From contig JARUPY010000190.1 of assembly GCA_029817715.1 (NCBI GenBank), positions 4,402,001 to 4,466,000 on the forward strand: a stretch of 64,000 nucleotides of DNA, written 5' to 3'. The DNA comes from Melastoma dodecandrum (Eukaryota > Streptophyta > Magnoliopsida > Myrtales > Melastomataceae). Of the stretch, positions 11,156-22,698 are shown piece by piece (the first letter of the stretch is position 1; each line of letters begins with the position of its first letter). The translations under genes and the position numbers were made by a program. Below the pieces are notes generated by a model. The model was not told the origin of the DNA. It saw only the letters and a list, made by a program, of their open reading frames with translations, and did not search any database.

Positions 11156-11969
11156 AAAGACGCGTCATCTAAAAAATCAGGAGAGGGACATGTTTTCAAA
11201 ACCCACCCTCTATTTATTTTAAATTGAAAGTTGTGTTTTCAAAACGCGTCGTACGGATGGTAAATTAGGTATTTTTAAAACTTCGATCGTATTCGTAAAT
11301 TTTTTTTTAAAACCAACGATATATCGTGTAAAACTCAAAACTCCAGATAAAAGACGCCGGATGTGCTTCAATTTTGCTTTATACCGAGACCACCTTCTGA
11401 CTTTAGACGACATACCTCCTCCTGGGCAACCTTTGCCCTGTGAGGTGCAACATCGAGTCCATAAGCCGATAACATGGGAAGGACAAGCGGCGTGAGTGGC
11501 CGCTGTTACTTAAAAAGAAAAAAGATGGGTACACGATCTCTCCGATTTATTTTTTCTGCTCACTTTTTTTACATCGTTCTATAGAAGAAATTCTAAACTA
11601 AACTTCACTGTAATCTAAGGGAAAGAAGTTCGTTTCAGTCGAAATAATGTTCCTGGTAAAAATTAAAATTAATGATTACGTTTAAAATTTGTGCAAAAAA
11701 AAATTATCATTAGCCGAAATCTCGCGATAAAAGTAATTAAATGAAAAATGGAAGGAAACCGACGACGAGCGTTTGGTTGTTGGGGGGAGGGGGACCGTGT
11801 CAATTTTCCGTAAATAGAGGAGGATACACGTGTTATGCCCTCAACTTGTCTAACGGATGAACTTTCAGGGTTCGGATTCTGCTTGTGAGCGGGTCACGTG
11901 AGTGGTTTGGACTGTTTAGCGGTTGTAATTGGACACTATTGTTTGGCTTGAATGAGTTCTTGTAAGGTT
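11156..11969. other. unit 1 spacer; ends in shared intron-like sequence
   Basis: 11156-11830 differs from the NLR 3' flanks of the other units and contains no recognisable gene. From about 11833 (TTATGCCCTCAACTTG) to 11969 it matches the sequence that in units 3 and 4 follows the lone 178-nt exon, so unit 1 has lost that exon but kept part of what follows. Confidence 0.55.
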
Positions 11970-12703
11970 GATGTGCAGCCTTTCAGCAACCTCTCATCAT
12001 TATACAACAAGGACTGTCCAAATTTGAATTCCCTGCCGATGATCCCACGTCTCATGAAGCTGACTCTGAGTGAATGTAAGCGAAGCGATATTCAGGCATC
12101 CTTGTCAACTTTCTAACCTAAAGAATTTACGTCTGGAGAATATCGAGTTTCTCGACCACTTGCCGGATGAATGGCTGCGAGATCTTACAAATATCAAGGA
12201 ACTTCACATTGGGAGCTGCCCTTCACTGGGCTCTTTTTCGCGGGGAATCGGTCATCTCGAGAAGCTGGAAACACTTTCTATCTTGGAACTGCAAGGCGCT
12301 CGATCTGTCCAAGAATGAGTAGGGAAATGTCGTGACGGAACTGCAAGGCCTTAAAAGCCTCAGGTGCCTGATGATCTACAGAGCCTTGAAAATGGAGCAT
12401 CTTCCCGAGTGGCTATCCCATGTTGCTACTCTGAGATTCCTCTCCATAAGATCGTGTCCAAGCCTGGTGGTGCTACTAGAGTGGATGGGGCACCTACAAT
12501 CGCTCGAACTGACTCATTGTCCTGGGCTAGCATCATTGCCTGAAGGTATACATGACTTCACCAGCAGCTACCTGAAGAAGCTCACAGTTGTTGGATGCCC
12601 AGTCCTCGAGAGTCAATTGAGAGGGAACGAAGCAGAAGAAGATGGGCATGTAATAGGCGAACGGCGCCATGACTCGTTTCAATCGGCAGAAGAAGAAGAA
12701 TAA
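11970..12703 (+). pseudogene. NLR LRR-tail fragment, copy 1
   Basis: A detached copy of the last roughly 240 codons of the NLR LRR domain, starting at D-V-Q-P-F-S-N-L. It is frameshifted near 12069 (one extra base in CTCTGAGTGAATG) and again near 12285, leaving two open pieces (12070-12318 and 12332-12703). It has no promoter or N-terminal domains. Copies at 44077 and 56047 share the same lesions; a shorter piece lies at 20923. The C-terminus differs from the NLR genes and ends in an acidic Glu run. Confidence 0.85.
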
Positions 12704-12980
12704 GTAGAGCAAGTCAGGAGGAGAAGAGGTCGAGCATCTCACATGCTCTAAAGCAACGTATTTTGCTTACTGAAATTAAATAAATAGAACATACTTTAAT
12801 GCGACTTACTTCTACAAAGCTGTTTTTCACTTCATATCCGAATCACCATCGCATATCCCAAAGGGCTCATAAATTTGGGAATCTAACCCGACAGGAAGTA
12901 ATCAAATGCAGAAGAACCCAGGAGCGGACTAAAAACTGCAGGAAGCGAAGATTATGTCTCCGTGCTTGCCATTGGAGAAA
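12704..12980. other. shared spacer after LRR tail
   Basis: Sequence following every LRR tail (also near 21120, 44811 and 56751), for example GCATCTCACATGCTC. No gene is seen. It leads into the LTR-like repeat. Confidence 0.4.
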
Positions 12981-13735
12981 TGTTTCATATTCAAGAGAGT
13001 CTATTATATCTTAATAATCAAGTAAAATAATTAATTCGGTGATGATGTATTTTGCGCCGAATTAATTGGGATGTCGGTTAGATAAAGAGATTGAATTACA
13101 CGGTAATCGGTTCATAGTGGTTTATTATTTATTATCATTATCCTAACACGTTTGGTGACTAAAAACTATTGCTAGACGGTTACCTTAGTTTGTGTATGAA
13201 TATACACTGCCTTCGTATATAAGACCTAGAGGGTCGCACGCATAGCACGAACATTATATTAATCATTTTATTTCAGAAATAGAATTAATAAAATTATTAA
13301 TTTATTCTAGAATATCGGAAGCAAATAAATAGACCAAGATTGAATATGGATTTATTCGGTTCTTTTCTATTAGATAAAGTATATGAAATAAGTATTTGAT
13401 ATTTTATTTGAGTTAAATCTATTTGTATTATTTTATTCAATATTTTTATTCTTACTAAAGATCATACGTTACATTTTGGAAACAAATTAAGTTTTATGTG
13501 ACATTTATTTTGATTAATGACCTGAGTGAAACGAAAAGTAAATAGGCATCAAGTGGTCAGATTGTCTCAAAGTTAAAAGAAAATAACAATAGAAAAATAG
13601 AGAGATTGAAAAATCCCAAAGAGTTTTTGGCTTGGTAAAACAAAAGAGGAAAAGAGGCGGTTTTGTGAGCTTCCGGTTTTGAGACTAGACGGATCCAAGA
13701 GACTAGCACCTACCGGATCGTCAAGTGTCCGATAC
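12981..13735 (+). repeat. LTR-like dispersed repeat R, copy 1 (3'-truncated)
   Basis: AT-rich repeat beginning TGTTTCATATTCAAG and carrying the marker GATGATGTATTTTGCGCCG. It matches copies at 14642, 21363, 24676 and 57061 (and a stub at 45083). Full copies start TG, end AACA and measure about 1.0 kb, as expected of an LTR. This copy breaks off after GGATCGTCAAGTGT. Confidence 0.65.
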
Positions 13736-14002
13736 CTTGAAAGTGGTGGAACGAGGCTACAGCGCTGTGCTGCTGCTTCCCATGGCAGGGCGAAACAGAG
13801 GATTCTCCCCCACTTCTTGCAGCCGAAGCCAAAGGTTCTTACAGCGTTTTGCTTTCTATTATCTGGAACTGAGAGGAATTGTTGTCGGATAAGGGAAACG
13901 TGGGGAAATTAAGGCCTTCCAAGTTCTTCATGTGCTCCCGAATCTTCTTCTTACTCGATATTCATATATATATTTTTATTACGCCAGTTCACGTTGAATC
14001 TG
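13736..14002. other. unassigned segment in unit 1
   Basis: Sits where units 2 and 4 carry the receptor-like kinase. It is moderately GC-rich and I do not recognise it. Confidence 0.3.
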
Positions 14003-14641
14003 AATCGATCGCTCGTTCGTTCATTCGTCCATTAGATGTAACACGTGTGAAGTGTTAGTGTGTGCAGTTATGTATCAAGACACTTTAATGTGTTCTGGAT
14101 AAATAATTAATAAAAGCGAGTATCTGCCATTAATTATTACTTCTCTGCACGTAAAATTATTAATGATAAAATCCTACATATTAGTATATTAATCTGAAAT
14201 AGTGCGTGATCGGTTAGATGTTTAAAGGTGAAATGGACATCTAGATTATCGCTAAGTTTAACTGAAGTCAAGATAGACCAATGGATAATGTATCCAGGTT
14301 ATACTTAGGGGTATACTGAGGTTAGGGTTACTGGACGCGACCCGATTAAGAGGATACCATATATTGAACATCATTGGCCAATAATCTTTATGGACGAGTG
14401 TAACTGATCTTTTGACTTGAGACATTCATTTATTCTATGCGTGGAGTTTGCGCACTTTGACGTTGTTAAAAGCAGTCTTTAACCGGATTGTGAGTAATAC
14501 GATTGTTGGGTGTGTGACAAAGCATAGAGAGAATAGTGTTGAGTCAATATAGGATTCATCGCGCTCTTCGATTAGAGAGTTGACATCTAGGCCACTTGAT
14601 AGAGATATTAGTGACTCCAAAATCCATGGCCATGGGAGGAA
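14003..14641 (+). repeat. repeat S, copy 1
   Basis: Starts ATCGATCGCTCGTTCGTTC and runs to a purine stretch GGGAGGAA directly before repeat R. The same S-R pair occurs at 24049-25659. It looks like the 3' internal end of an LTR element followed by its LTR, with GGGAGGAA as a possible polypurine tract. Confidence 0.5.
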
Positions 14642-15661
14642 TGTTTTTCTTTCAAGAGAATCTAATATATCTTGGTAATCAAGTAAAACAATTAATTCGG
14701 TGATGATGTATTTTGCGCCGAATCAGATGAAGATATTAAATTACACGGTAATCGGTTCATCGTGGTTTATGATTTATAATAATTATCCTAATACATTGGG
14801 TGACTAAAAACTGTTGCTAGACGGTTATCTTAGTTTGTGTATGGATATACAATGCCTTCGTGTATAGGACCTAGAGGGTCGCACGGATAGCACGTCGACA
14901 CAAACATTGTATTACTGATTATTTTTAGTGGATACTAAAAATGGTCCTTTTATTATTTCAGAATTAGAATTAATTGGATTATTAATTTATTCTGAAATAT
15001 CGGAAACAAACAGACCAAGATCGAATATGGATTTATTCGGGTCGATTTATAAAGGATATATATTAAATATTTATTTATTGATTGAGATATTATATCAAAC
15101 ATATTTTATTTAATTAAATTATTTTAATGTATATGCCGTTGTTTTGAATGGATATAATAATTTAGTTATTATTTTTATTATTATTTTGATTATATTAATT
15201 TAATAATTTATTCTTGTGCACGTTGGCGGAATGAATCTTGAGTTGATTTCTTTCCATTAATTGTGCCAATTAATTTATTTAGTTACTTTTGAGGATCAAT
15301 AGAAAAGATACACTATGGGAGAGAGTCTTGTGACTAGACAAATTATTCCGGAAAAAGGAGCACGTACGATTCAAGCTTATTTTCCATATTTTCTTCTTCG
15401 TCGATCCAAGATGCTAGCACCTATCGAATCGTCAAGTGTTCGTGATTATGTGCCCGTGAATACCGCTAGAGGAGTCCCACTTGGGGCTCTCAATTGTTCG
15501 CGATTACGCTTTGTTTATTCGGAGATTTTAAGGTATGATTCCCACGTAATAATTATTTTTATTCTTTACCAAAATTATTTCTATCATACGTACCATGAGA
15601 TCAGATTATTTTAGGCTGAAAAATATCGTTTTACTGCTTCCGCTGTGCCCAAATTTTAACA
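14642..15661 (+). repeat. LTR-like repeat R, complete copy in unit 1
   Basis: 1,020 bp from TGTTTTTCTTTCAAG to TTTTAACA. TG...CA ends and a purine tract before it suggest a 3' or solo LTR. The next bases (GGTATGTCACC) do not repeat the left flank, so I see no target duplication. The same boundaries recur at 24676-25659, showing the block was copied with the unit. Confidence 0.6.
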
Positions 15662-15930
15662 GGTATGTCACCATTTTTCTTTCTTACAACATGGGGATCG
15701 TCCTGTCTTAGCTACGAGGTGGTTGTGTTCTGCAAGTGGGGGTTATATAAAGAGGTGTACAGTTGTCTAATGAGATTTCGAGTCATTTTTTTGGACAATT
15801 GTGAAAGGGGGTGGGGAATGGGCGGTCTTTAAACAAATGGAATGTTGTCTCATGAAAGTGGAACAACTTCAAAAAAACAAAACATATGCTTTGTCCTAAA
15901 ATATCATACTTAAAAATGTGATTTTGGACT
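15662..15930. other. spacer before upstream block, unit 2
   Basis: Shared with 25660-25909. It contains a TATA-like GTTATATAAAGAGG near 15744 but no gene downstream that would use it. Confidence 0.35.
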
Positions 15931-16998
15931 TAGTAAAGGTGGTATGAGAATATGGAGGTTATCACATGGACAGAAAAACCAAAAGGAACTAAATGACAAA
16001 AGCACCCCAATTATCATTAATCACGCTCATGCTCTGTGCTTAAGCGGAGCCGTTTATCTTCAGTTTCGGCGTGCTCTTCGCCTTCGTAGTATCGCCACCT
16101 TTCAATCTTCGAGGCTTTGCACGACGAACACCGGGTGTTATTCTTCTGCTTCTTCAGGTGAATGGATCCGGGCGATGAAGCTATCTTGAGGAGAAAAAGT
16201 GCTGCCTTTTTAAACATGTAGCAGACCGCCGCATGATCGAGCCTGTCGTACCGTTCAACTCGTCGCAGGCGTATTTTCCATAAACAGAGATAATCACACG
16301 TTTTTGTTTTTTTTTTTACCGCGTGTTATTATTTAGTAATGATATCGGGCTCGAGGGCTTTGTAGGAATCGGGGTAGTTCCAGATAGATAAGAGTTTCAT
16401 CTCGTCAGGGCGTTGGAGAATTTATACGTGTTGACTAATAAGACTTACGTGGGTGTTGGGTCTATTCTCAGGTACTTCACGCGACTGGCCTCTGCACTGA
16501 AGCCTGAACGGCGACTGAAGGGAGTGTTGGGCTGTGCCATTACGAGAGATCCCATGCCGGGAAGCATAAAGAGAGCTAGGATGGAGGAGCTGCCGGCGAA
16601 ACAATCCATGAAGAGCTTTTAGCTTCTTAAGGACTTGGATGGGTGAACTAAAAAGGGTTGGTGAGAAAGAGTAAGAAACGAAAGACAGGGGGACGGACAA
16701 AGTGATCCATCCAGTCCTGCTAGACAAATGTAATGTAATGCCTTATTTCCTACTTGCAGACGCACTTTCGGCCTTATAGGATGGAATCTGTGCCACCTCT
16801 TTAGTTCTCCTCCTCTTCTTTCTCCTTTATAAATTACCTTTATAAAAGAAACAACAGTCTTCTTCTTATTTAAACTCAATTATTGGTTTGCTTTTTTATA
16901 AAGGAATCCAAAACTGCTTTCGGTAAATACATATGGGACCAAGAGAACAACCCCCGACTGTCTTCTCTTCATCCCATCCAACTGAGACGACCGGAGAA
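15931..16998 (+). promoter_or_regulatory. shared NLR upstream block, unit 2
   Basis: Complete copy of the upstream block. Two TATA-like boxes (TTTATAAATT near 16826 and TTATAAAAG near 16841) lie about 150 bp before the conserved NLR start, so core promoter activity is plausible. The stretch ACAAATGTAATGTAATGCC near 16725 is the undisturbed version of the site where the Tat element inserted in unit 3. Confidence 0.6.
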
Positions 16999-19900
16999 AT
17001 GGCTGCAGCTGTTGTGACTGTCCTGGTTGACGACTTGCTTCAGAGTTTGAGCGAAGAAGGCTCCATCACGATGCTCGGTCCTCAATGGGGAGTTGAACCT
17101 CAACTCCAAGAGATCCACGACCTCTTGTCTTCTGTTCAGGGGGTCATGCCCGAGGCAGAAAGGAAGTTCCCGTATAGCTTTAAGCTGCAGGATAGGATTA
17201 GAGAGCTTAAGGATGCCGTTTATGACGCGGAGGACCTGCTCGAGGAGCTGTCCTTGGAGGAACCCTTACGGCTGCGGGATGGAAAGCTACGCCGCCTCTT
17301 CCGGCACGCAGAAAGTTGTTGGTTCGGATGGAGGATGGGCCGGGAGCTTCGGGCCATCACAGCGCGCCTTCAAGGTCTGAAAGATCCACTTATCAGCATC
17401 ATCCGTAGCATTCAGGCCGAGGTTCAGGAGGTCCTAGAAGTGCGCGAGATCCCATTCGTCAGGAAAGACTACGAGAAGGGAGAGATTATCAGGTTCCTGT
17501 TGGATGGAGGCTCGGAAGGTAATTCCGTTGCGGTAGTACGTGGTGATTGGAGGTGTGGGAAAGCCGTACTTGTTGAGGAGGTGATGAAGGATTTAAGGGC
17601 GAGTGGGCATTTTGATGTTAAAATCTGGGTGAATGTGTCTGCTCTGTTTGACACGAACAGGGTGGCACAGGAAATCATAGGTAGTATAAGGGAAGAGGAA
17701 GATGAGGAAGAGGGGGAAGTGTTTGGATGGGAGCAGTCACTTCATCTGTTAGCGAGGCTTCTCGATGATTGCAAGAGGTACCTCTTCGTTCTCGACAATA
17801 TGTCTGACCAAGATCGTGTTTCAGAGGGGTTTTCAAGCTTCAGGAGTTTGCTGGAGGGAGGAGTTGCCAGTGGGAGCAAAATCCTGCAGATTATTTCTAA
17901 TTCGTCAGCTCCAAATATCGCCCTGCACGGTACTGATTATGTTGATATTCGAACGTTGGATCGGGAAGACGCTGTCGTATTACTAAGGGAAACAGCTTCC
18001 CGGGGAAGGGAGGGATATCATAATTTATTCAACAACCCTGCAATTCTTAAAATCGCGAGAGAAATCGTTGATTTATGCGATTCGGGGAATCCGAGGGAGA
18101 TAAAGGCAGTGGGAGGTTACTTGTCCCTCCAACCTCCTGCTGTTGAGGATTTGACACGTCTTCTTGACTGGCTACGTAGTTATGATTATCGATATCATGG
18201 ATTGTCTCTTTTGCATCGTGGAGGTTATCAGTACGCTGATTTAACAAGTCCAGGAGTGAAGAAGAGGTACGACAATCTTCCCCCAAGGATTAAACAGTGC
18301 TTCGCCCTCTGTTACTTGTTCCCAAGAGGTCACCTCATCAACCCTCATACCCTGGTCGAGCTCTGGATCTCCCTTGGATTTGTCAACAACGACCATGACG
18401 AAGATGACCATCGGCCGTTGGAGGTTATCGCCTACCATTACTTGGATGTACTGCTCCAGGAAGAGCTGTTCCAAGCAAAGAAATCCGATATCTTTGGGAA
18501 GGTAAAATCGGTCACTCTGCATCCCCATGCCCAAGAATTGGCTCCTTCTATCGCTGGTTGGGAATGTCTGGCTTACCATGTTCATCATTTTTCGGTGGAT
18601 TTCTTTACGGAACAATATGCTCGACATCGATCTATTATAGATTATGATCTACCTATACGGTACAACGGTTTGCCACACGACAAGCTGCGAACCTTTCTTC
18701 ATTTCATGGAAGACCGTACCAAACTGGGGGAAATGTACCACTACCTGATCACCAAACTAATTTCAAAGAGAAACAGTGTGCGTGTGTTGGATCTCCATGA
18801 TGTGAAGGCATATGTGTTGTCGAAAGGTGTTTGGAAGCTGAAGCATCTGAGATACCTCGATCTCTCCGGCAACAGCACGCTCCAAATGCTTCCTCCAGCG
18901 ATCATTCGGCTGTTGAACTTGCAGACCCTCAAGCTCTCGGGTTGCTCTTCCCTTACGGAATTGCCCCGTGAAATGAATAACTTGTCCGCTCTCAGGCATC
19001 TCTACATCGACGGCTGCTGGAAATTGTCTCTCATTCCAAGGGGACTCTGCGACTTGAAATGCCTCAACATACTCACCGACTTCATCTTGCCTCCTGATGA
19101 TTCAAGCAAAAAAGCTGATTCAGCTGGCCTCACTGATCTTTGTAAGCTGAATGATCTCAGAGGGAGCCTCGAAATCAGAAACCTGGGCTGTTACGATGAA
19201 GAGCTCATGGACGAAGGATCGGAAGGATTGCTGGATAAGAAAAGTTATTTAGAGTCTGTTGAATTACGATTCATGAATCTACTGACAGATAAATGGCTAT
19301 TAGAGAAGCTCCAGCCACACCAGAATTTGAAAGGACTGAGAATCCACAATTACGGGGATACCCAATATCCTCAATGGATGACTCGACTCTCAACTCTCTT
19401 GCCAAATCTAGTTGAGATAGCGCTGATTGGATGCGAAAATTGCATGTATCTGCCCCTGTTTGACCATCTGTCTCATCTAAAGAAGTTGACAATTCAAGGG
19501 CTGCCAGATCTCGAGCATTTGGAGTCAGGTTCAGGACGAAGCCTAACCGAGGATGCAAATGATGTGCAGCCCTTCAGCAACCTCTCGTCATTATGCATCA
19601 AGGACTGCCCTAAGTTGAATTCCTTGCCGATGATCCCACATCTCATGAAGCTGATTCTGGTGAATGTAAGCGACGCGATATTCCGGCATCCTTGTCACCT
19701 TACTAACCTAAAGACTTTATGTCTGGAGAATATCGAGTTTCTCGAACACTTGCCGGAGGAATGGCTGCGAGATCTTACCAGTCTTAAGGAACTTCACATT
19801 GGGAGCTGTCATTCTCTGGTTTCTTTCATTCCGGGAATCAGTCATCTCGGGATGCTGGAAACGCTCTCCGTCTAGAACTGTAACGAGCTTGATCTGTCCA

Positions 19901-20265
19901 CGGATGAGCAGGGAAACACCGCGGTGGAACTGCAAGGCCTTAAAAGCCTCCGGTGCCTGATGATCTACAAAGCCTTGAAAATGGAGCATCTTCCCGAGTG
20001 GCTATCACATGTTGCTACTCTGAGATTCCTCTGCATAAGATCATGTCCGAGACTGGTGGTGCTACCGGAGTGGATTGGGAGCCTACAGTCGCTGAAACTA
20101 CTGGAACTGATTCACTGCCCTGGGCTATCATTGCCTGAAGGTATACATCAATTCAACAAAAGCTACCCAAAGAAACTCACAATTGTTGGATGCCCAGTCA
20201 AGGAGAGTCAAATGAGAAGGGGGATATCAACAATACACGGAGGTGGATCATCTCACCGGCTCTGA
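16999..20265 (+). pseudogene. NLR2, CC-NB-LRR with one premature stop
   Basis: Open from the conserved ATG at 16999 (upstream in-frame ATG at 16933) to a TAG at 19873-19875, where the sister genes have TGG. The same frame then continues to 20265, so a single nonsense change removes about the last 130 LRR codons of roughly 1,088. The P-loop is also damaged: 17551-17553 encodes Arg for the invariant Gly and 17563-17565 Ala for the Thr after Lys, giving G-D-W-R-C-G-K-A. Nucleotide binding should be weak or lost. Domain order is coiled coil, NB-ARC, LRR as in NLR3. Truncated LRR proteins can be made, but the P-loop changes suggest relaxed selection. Confidence 0.9.
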
Positions 20266-20663
20266 AGAGACGGACAGGACAAAACAAGAACAAGAGGGAA
20301 AATTTCTTTATTGTCTATTTTCAACGAACTCCTTCGGACAGTTCTGACACGGCAGATGGTGTCTAAGTAGCCTTTTTGACATGAGTGATTGTATCTTTTT
20401 TTTCTAGTATGCATTAATTAATTAGTAGTATTATGTAAGCGACAGTGATGCACCTCAATCAAACTTATCTTGTTACTCAATTGATAATGACATGAGAAAT
20501 TAAGGACCATATTCGGATAAGTTAAAACTTTTGTACTATTTTGTAATTAATCCAAAATCCTTCTAAATGACCCCGGAACCCCGCGCGCTTCTTTCCTTCT
20601 TTCTTTCTTTCTTTTTTTGTTTCCATAAATCCGTTCGCGGCTTTCCCTTTTTTCCTTCCATTG
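20266..20663. other. NLR2 3' flank and 5' flank of the lone exon
   Basis: Shared with 43264-43660 and 49444-49845. It holds the NLR 3' untranslated region and then a pyrimidine-rich tract (TTCTTTCTTTC) directly before the lone exon, resembling a plant leader or promoter. Confidence 0.45.
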
Positions 20664-20841
20664 GTGGAGACGAAGGGCGGGCAGATCGACTTGGACCAGC
20701 TGTTCTCCTACTGCGACGACCTCGGGTCTGTGCTCAGGGACGACAAGGACGTGGTCGGCCTCTCCGATCTCCTCCGCGGCTCCGACTCCCTCCGTGCTTC
20801 CTCCCTCGCCGACCTCGACCGCCTCTCGTCCTCGATCCAAG
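20664..20841 (+). pseudogene. isolated first exon, possibly of an Spc24-like kinetochore gene (copy 1)
   Basis: A 178-nt coding exon with a splice donor (CAAG|GTCGG) but no further exons. It reads G-Q-I-D-L-D-Q-L-F-S-Y-C-D-D-L-G and later L-R-A-S-S-L. That pattern reminds me of the N-terminus of plant Spc24 proteins, from memory only. In this copy the start codon is GTG where the others have ATG. After about 80 bp of intron-like sequence it joins the end of the LRR tail. With no other exons it cannot encode the full protein. Confidence 0.5.
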
Positions 20842-20922
20842 GTCGGAAACGTTTTATATTGTCGTATTCCTCTTGATTCGGCTGTTGGGAGGGTTTAATT
20901 TCGTTTCGATTTTTGGGGCTGA

Positions 20923-21052
20923 TGGTATACATGACTTCACCAGCAGCTACCTGAAGAAGCTCACAGTTGTTGGTTGCCCAGTCCTTGAGAGTCAATTGAA
21001 AGGGAACGAAGCAGAAGAAGATGGGCATGTAGCAGGGCGAACGGCGCCATGA
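20923..21052 (+). pseudogene. NLR LRR-tail fragment, copy 2 (stub)
   Basis: Only the last about 40 codons of the LRR tail, from G-I-H-D-F-T-S-S-Y. A deletion fuses it to the intron-like sequence after the lone exon (near 20920). The acidic end carries AGGGCGAACGG, as in copy 4. Confidence 0.75.
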
Positions 21053-21362
21053 CTCGTTTCAATCGGCGGAAGAAGAAGAACAAGTAGAACAAGTCAGGAG
21101 GAGAAGAGGTCGAGCATCTCACATGCTCTAAAGCAACGTATTTTGCTTACTGAAATTAAATAAATAGAATATACTTTAATGCGACTTACTTCTACAAAGC
21201 TGTTTTGAACTTCATACCCGAATCGCCGATCGCATATCCCAAAGGGCTCATAAATTTGGGAATCCAACCCGACAGGAACTAATCAAATGCAGAAGAACCC
21301 ATGAGCGGACTAAAAACTGCAGGAAGCGAAGATTATGTCTCCGTTGCTTGCCATGAGAGAAA

Positions 21363-22344
21363 TGTTTTATATTCAAGAGAGTCTGTTATATCTTGGTAAT
21401 CAAGTAAAATAATTAATTCGATGATGATGTATTTTGTGCCGAATTAATTGGGATGTCGGTTAGATAAAGAGATTGAATTACACGGTAATCGGTTCACAGT
21501 GATTTATGATTTATTATCATTATCCTAACACATTTGGTGACTAAAAACTATTGTTAGACGGTTACCTTAGTTTGTGTATGAATATACGCTGCCTTCGTGT
21601 ATAAGACCTAGAGGGTCGCACGCATAGCACGTCGACACGAACATTATATTTTGATTATTTTAGTGGATACTAAAATTAATCATTTTATTTCAGAAATTGG
21701 ATTATTAATTTATTCTGAAATATCGGAATCAAATAAATATCAAGATCGAATATGGATTTATTTGGTTTTTTTCTATTAGATAAAGTATATGAAATAAGTA
21801 TTTGATATTTTATTTGAGTAAATTAATATTTGATAATATATTTATTATTTTATTCAATATTTTTATTCTTACTAAAGATCATACGTTACATTTTGGAAAC
21901 AAATTAAGTTTCCTGTGAGATTTATTTTGATTAATGACGTGATTGAAACGGGAAGTAAATAGGCAATCAAATGGTCAGATTGTTTCAAAGTTAAAAGAAA
22001 AGGACGATAGAAAAATAGAGAGATTGAAAAATCCCAAAGAGTTTTTGGCTTGGTAAAACAAAAGAGGAGGTTTTGTGAGCTTCCGGTTTTGAGACTAGAC
22101 GGACTCAAGAGGTTAGCACCTACCGGATCGTCAAGTGTTCGTGATCGTGTGCGCATGGATACCTCTAGAGGAGACACACGTGGTGCTCTTAATCGTTCGC
22201 TACAATTCTTGTTTTATCAAAAGTTGAGGTACAATTTTCGAGTAAGGTTATTTTACAGTTTATCTCAATTATATTATACGTGCTGCGAGTTGATTTGGGT
22301 TAAAGTATAATTATTTTATCTTCCGCTGCGCACTAAAACTAACA
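21363..22344 (+). repeat. LTR-like repeat R, complete copy upstream of kinase copy 1
   Basis: 982 bp from TGTTTTATATTC to AAACTAACA. It lies directly before the receptor-like kinase 5' flank, exactly as the copy at 57061 does, so the association predates duplication. The flanks (GAGAAA and TGAAGG) show no target duplication. Confidence 0.6.
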
Positions 22345-22698
22345 TGAAGGACTCTGCGCCCTTCGCTAATCCATACACTCATAGAAAGCGGAGCCTCATC
22401 CTCGACTCGGCTCGAAGTTCGAGCTTCCGCGGCAATGAAATTGAGGGAGAGACCTGAATGTCTAAATCAAGAAGATGAGTCGGGCATGTATGATTGTTGT
22501 CTTGTCCTTGGAAGAAAGCTCGTTCTCACCAAGGATTGATGTGAGAAGTTCCTCTTTTTGCCGCAGTTTGATCCCGAGATTTGTTCTTATGTTGAAGGTG
22601 CCTCGGATTTGACATCGGACAAGGTTGTGAGCTGGCTTTTCTTGTCTATAATTGCTGTTTCCTTCTTTTCCAAGAGAAGTTTGTAGATTGGATCCTTG
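22345..22698 (+). promoter_or_regulatory. 5' flank of receptor-like kinase copy 1
   Basis: Almost identical to 58063-58416. It carries no recognisable protein and would hold the kinase leader. No clear TATA box. Confidence 0.35.

Noticed and set aside
12981..15661. Complete LTR element formed by the two R copies in unit 1
   Set aside because: The first R is truncated at its 3' end, no primer-binding site or coding region lies between, and no target duplication was found.
16413..16640. Organelle-derived insertion in the upstream block
   Set aside because: Considered because of the odd conserved frame; I recognise no plastid or mitochondrial gene in it.
16422..16727. 101-codon minus-strand ORF in the upstream blocks
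   Set aside because: Mirror of the 69-codon frame, low complexity, no clear start conserved in unit 1.
20567..21052. 161-codon ORF linking the lone exon region to the LRR tail
   Set aside because: It is out of frame with the exon, Arg/Pro/Ser-rich, and created by the deletion near 20920.
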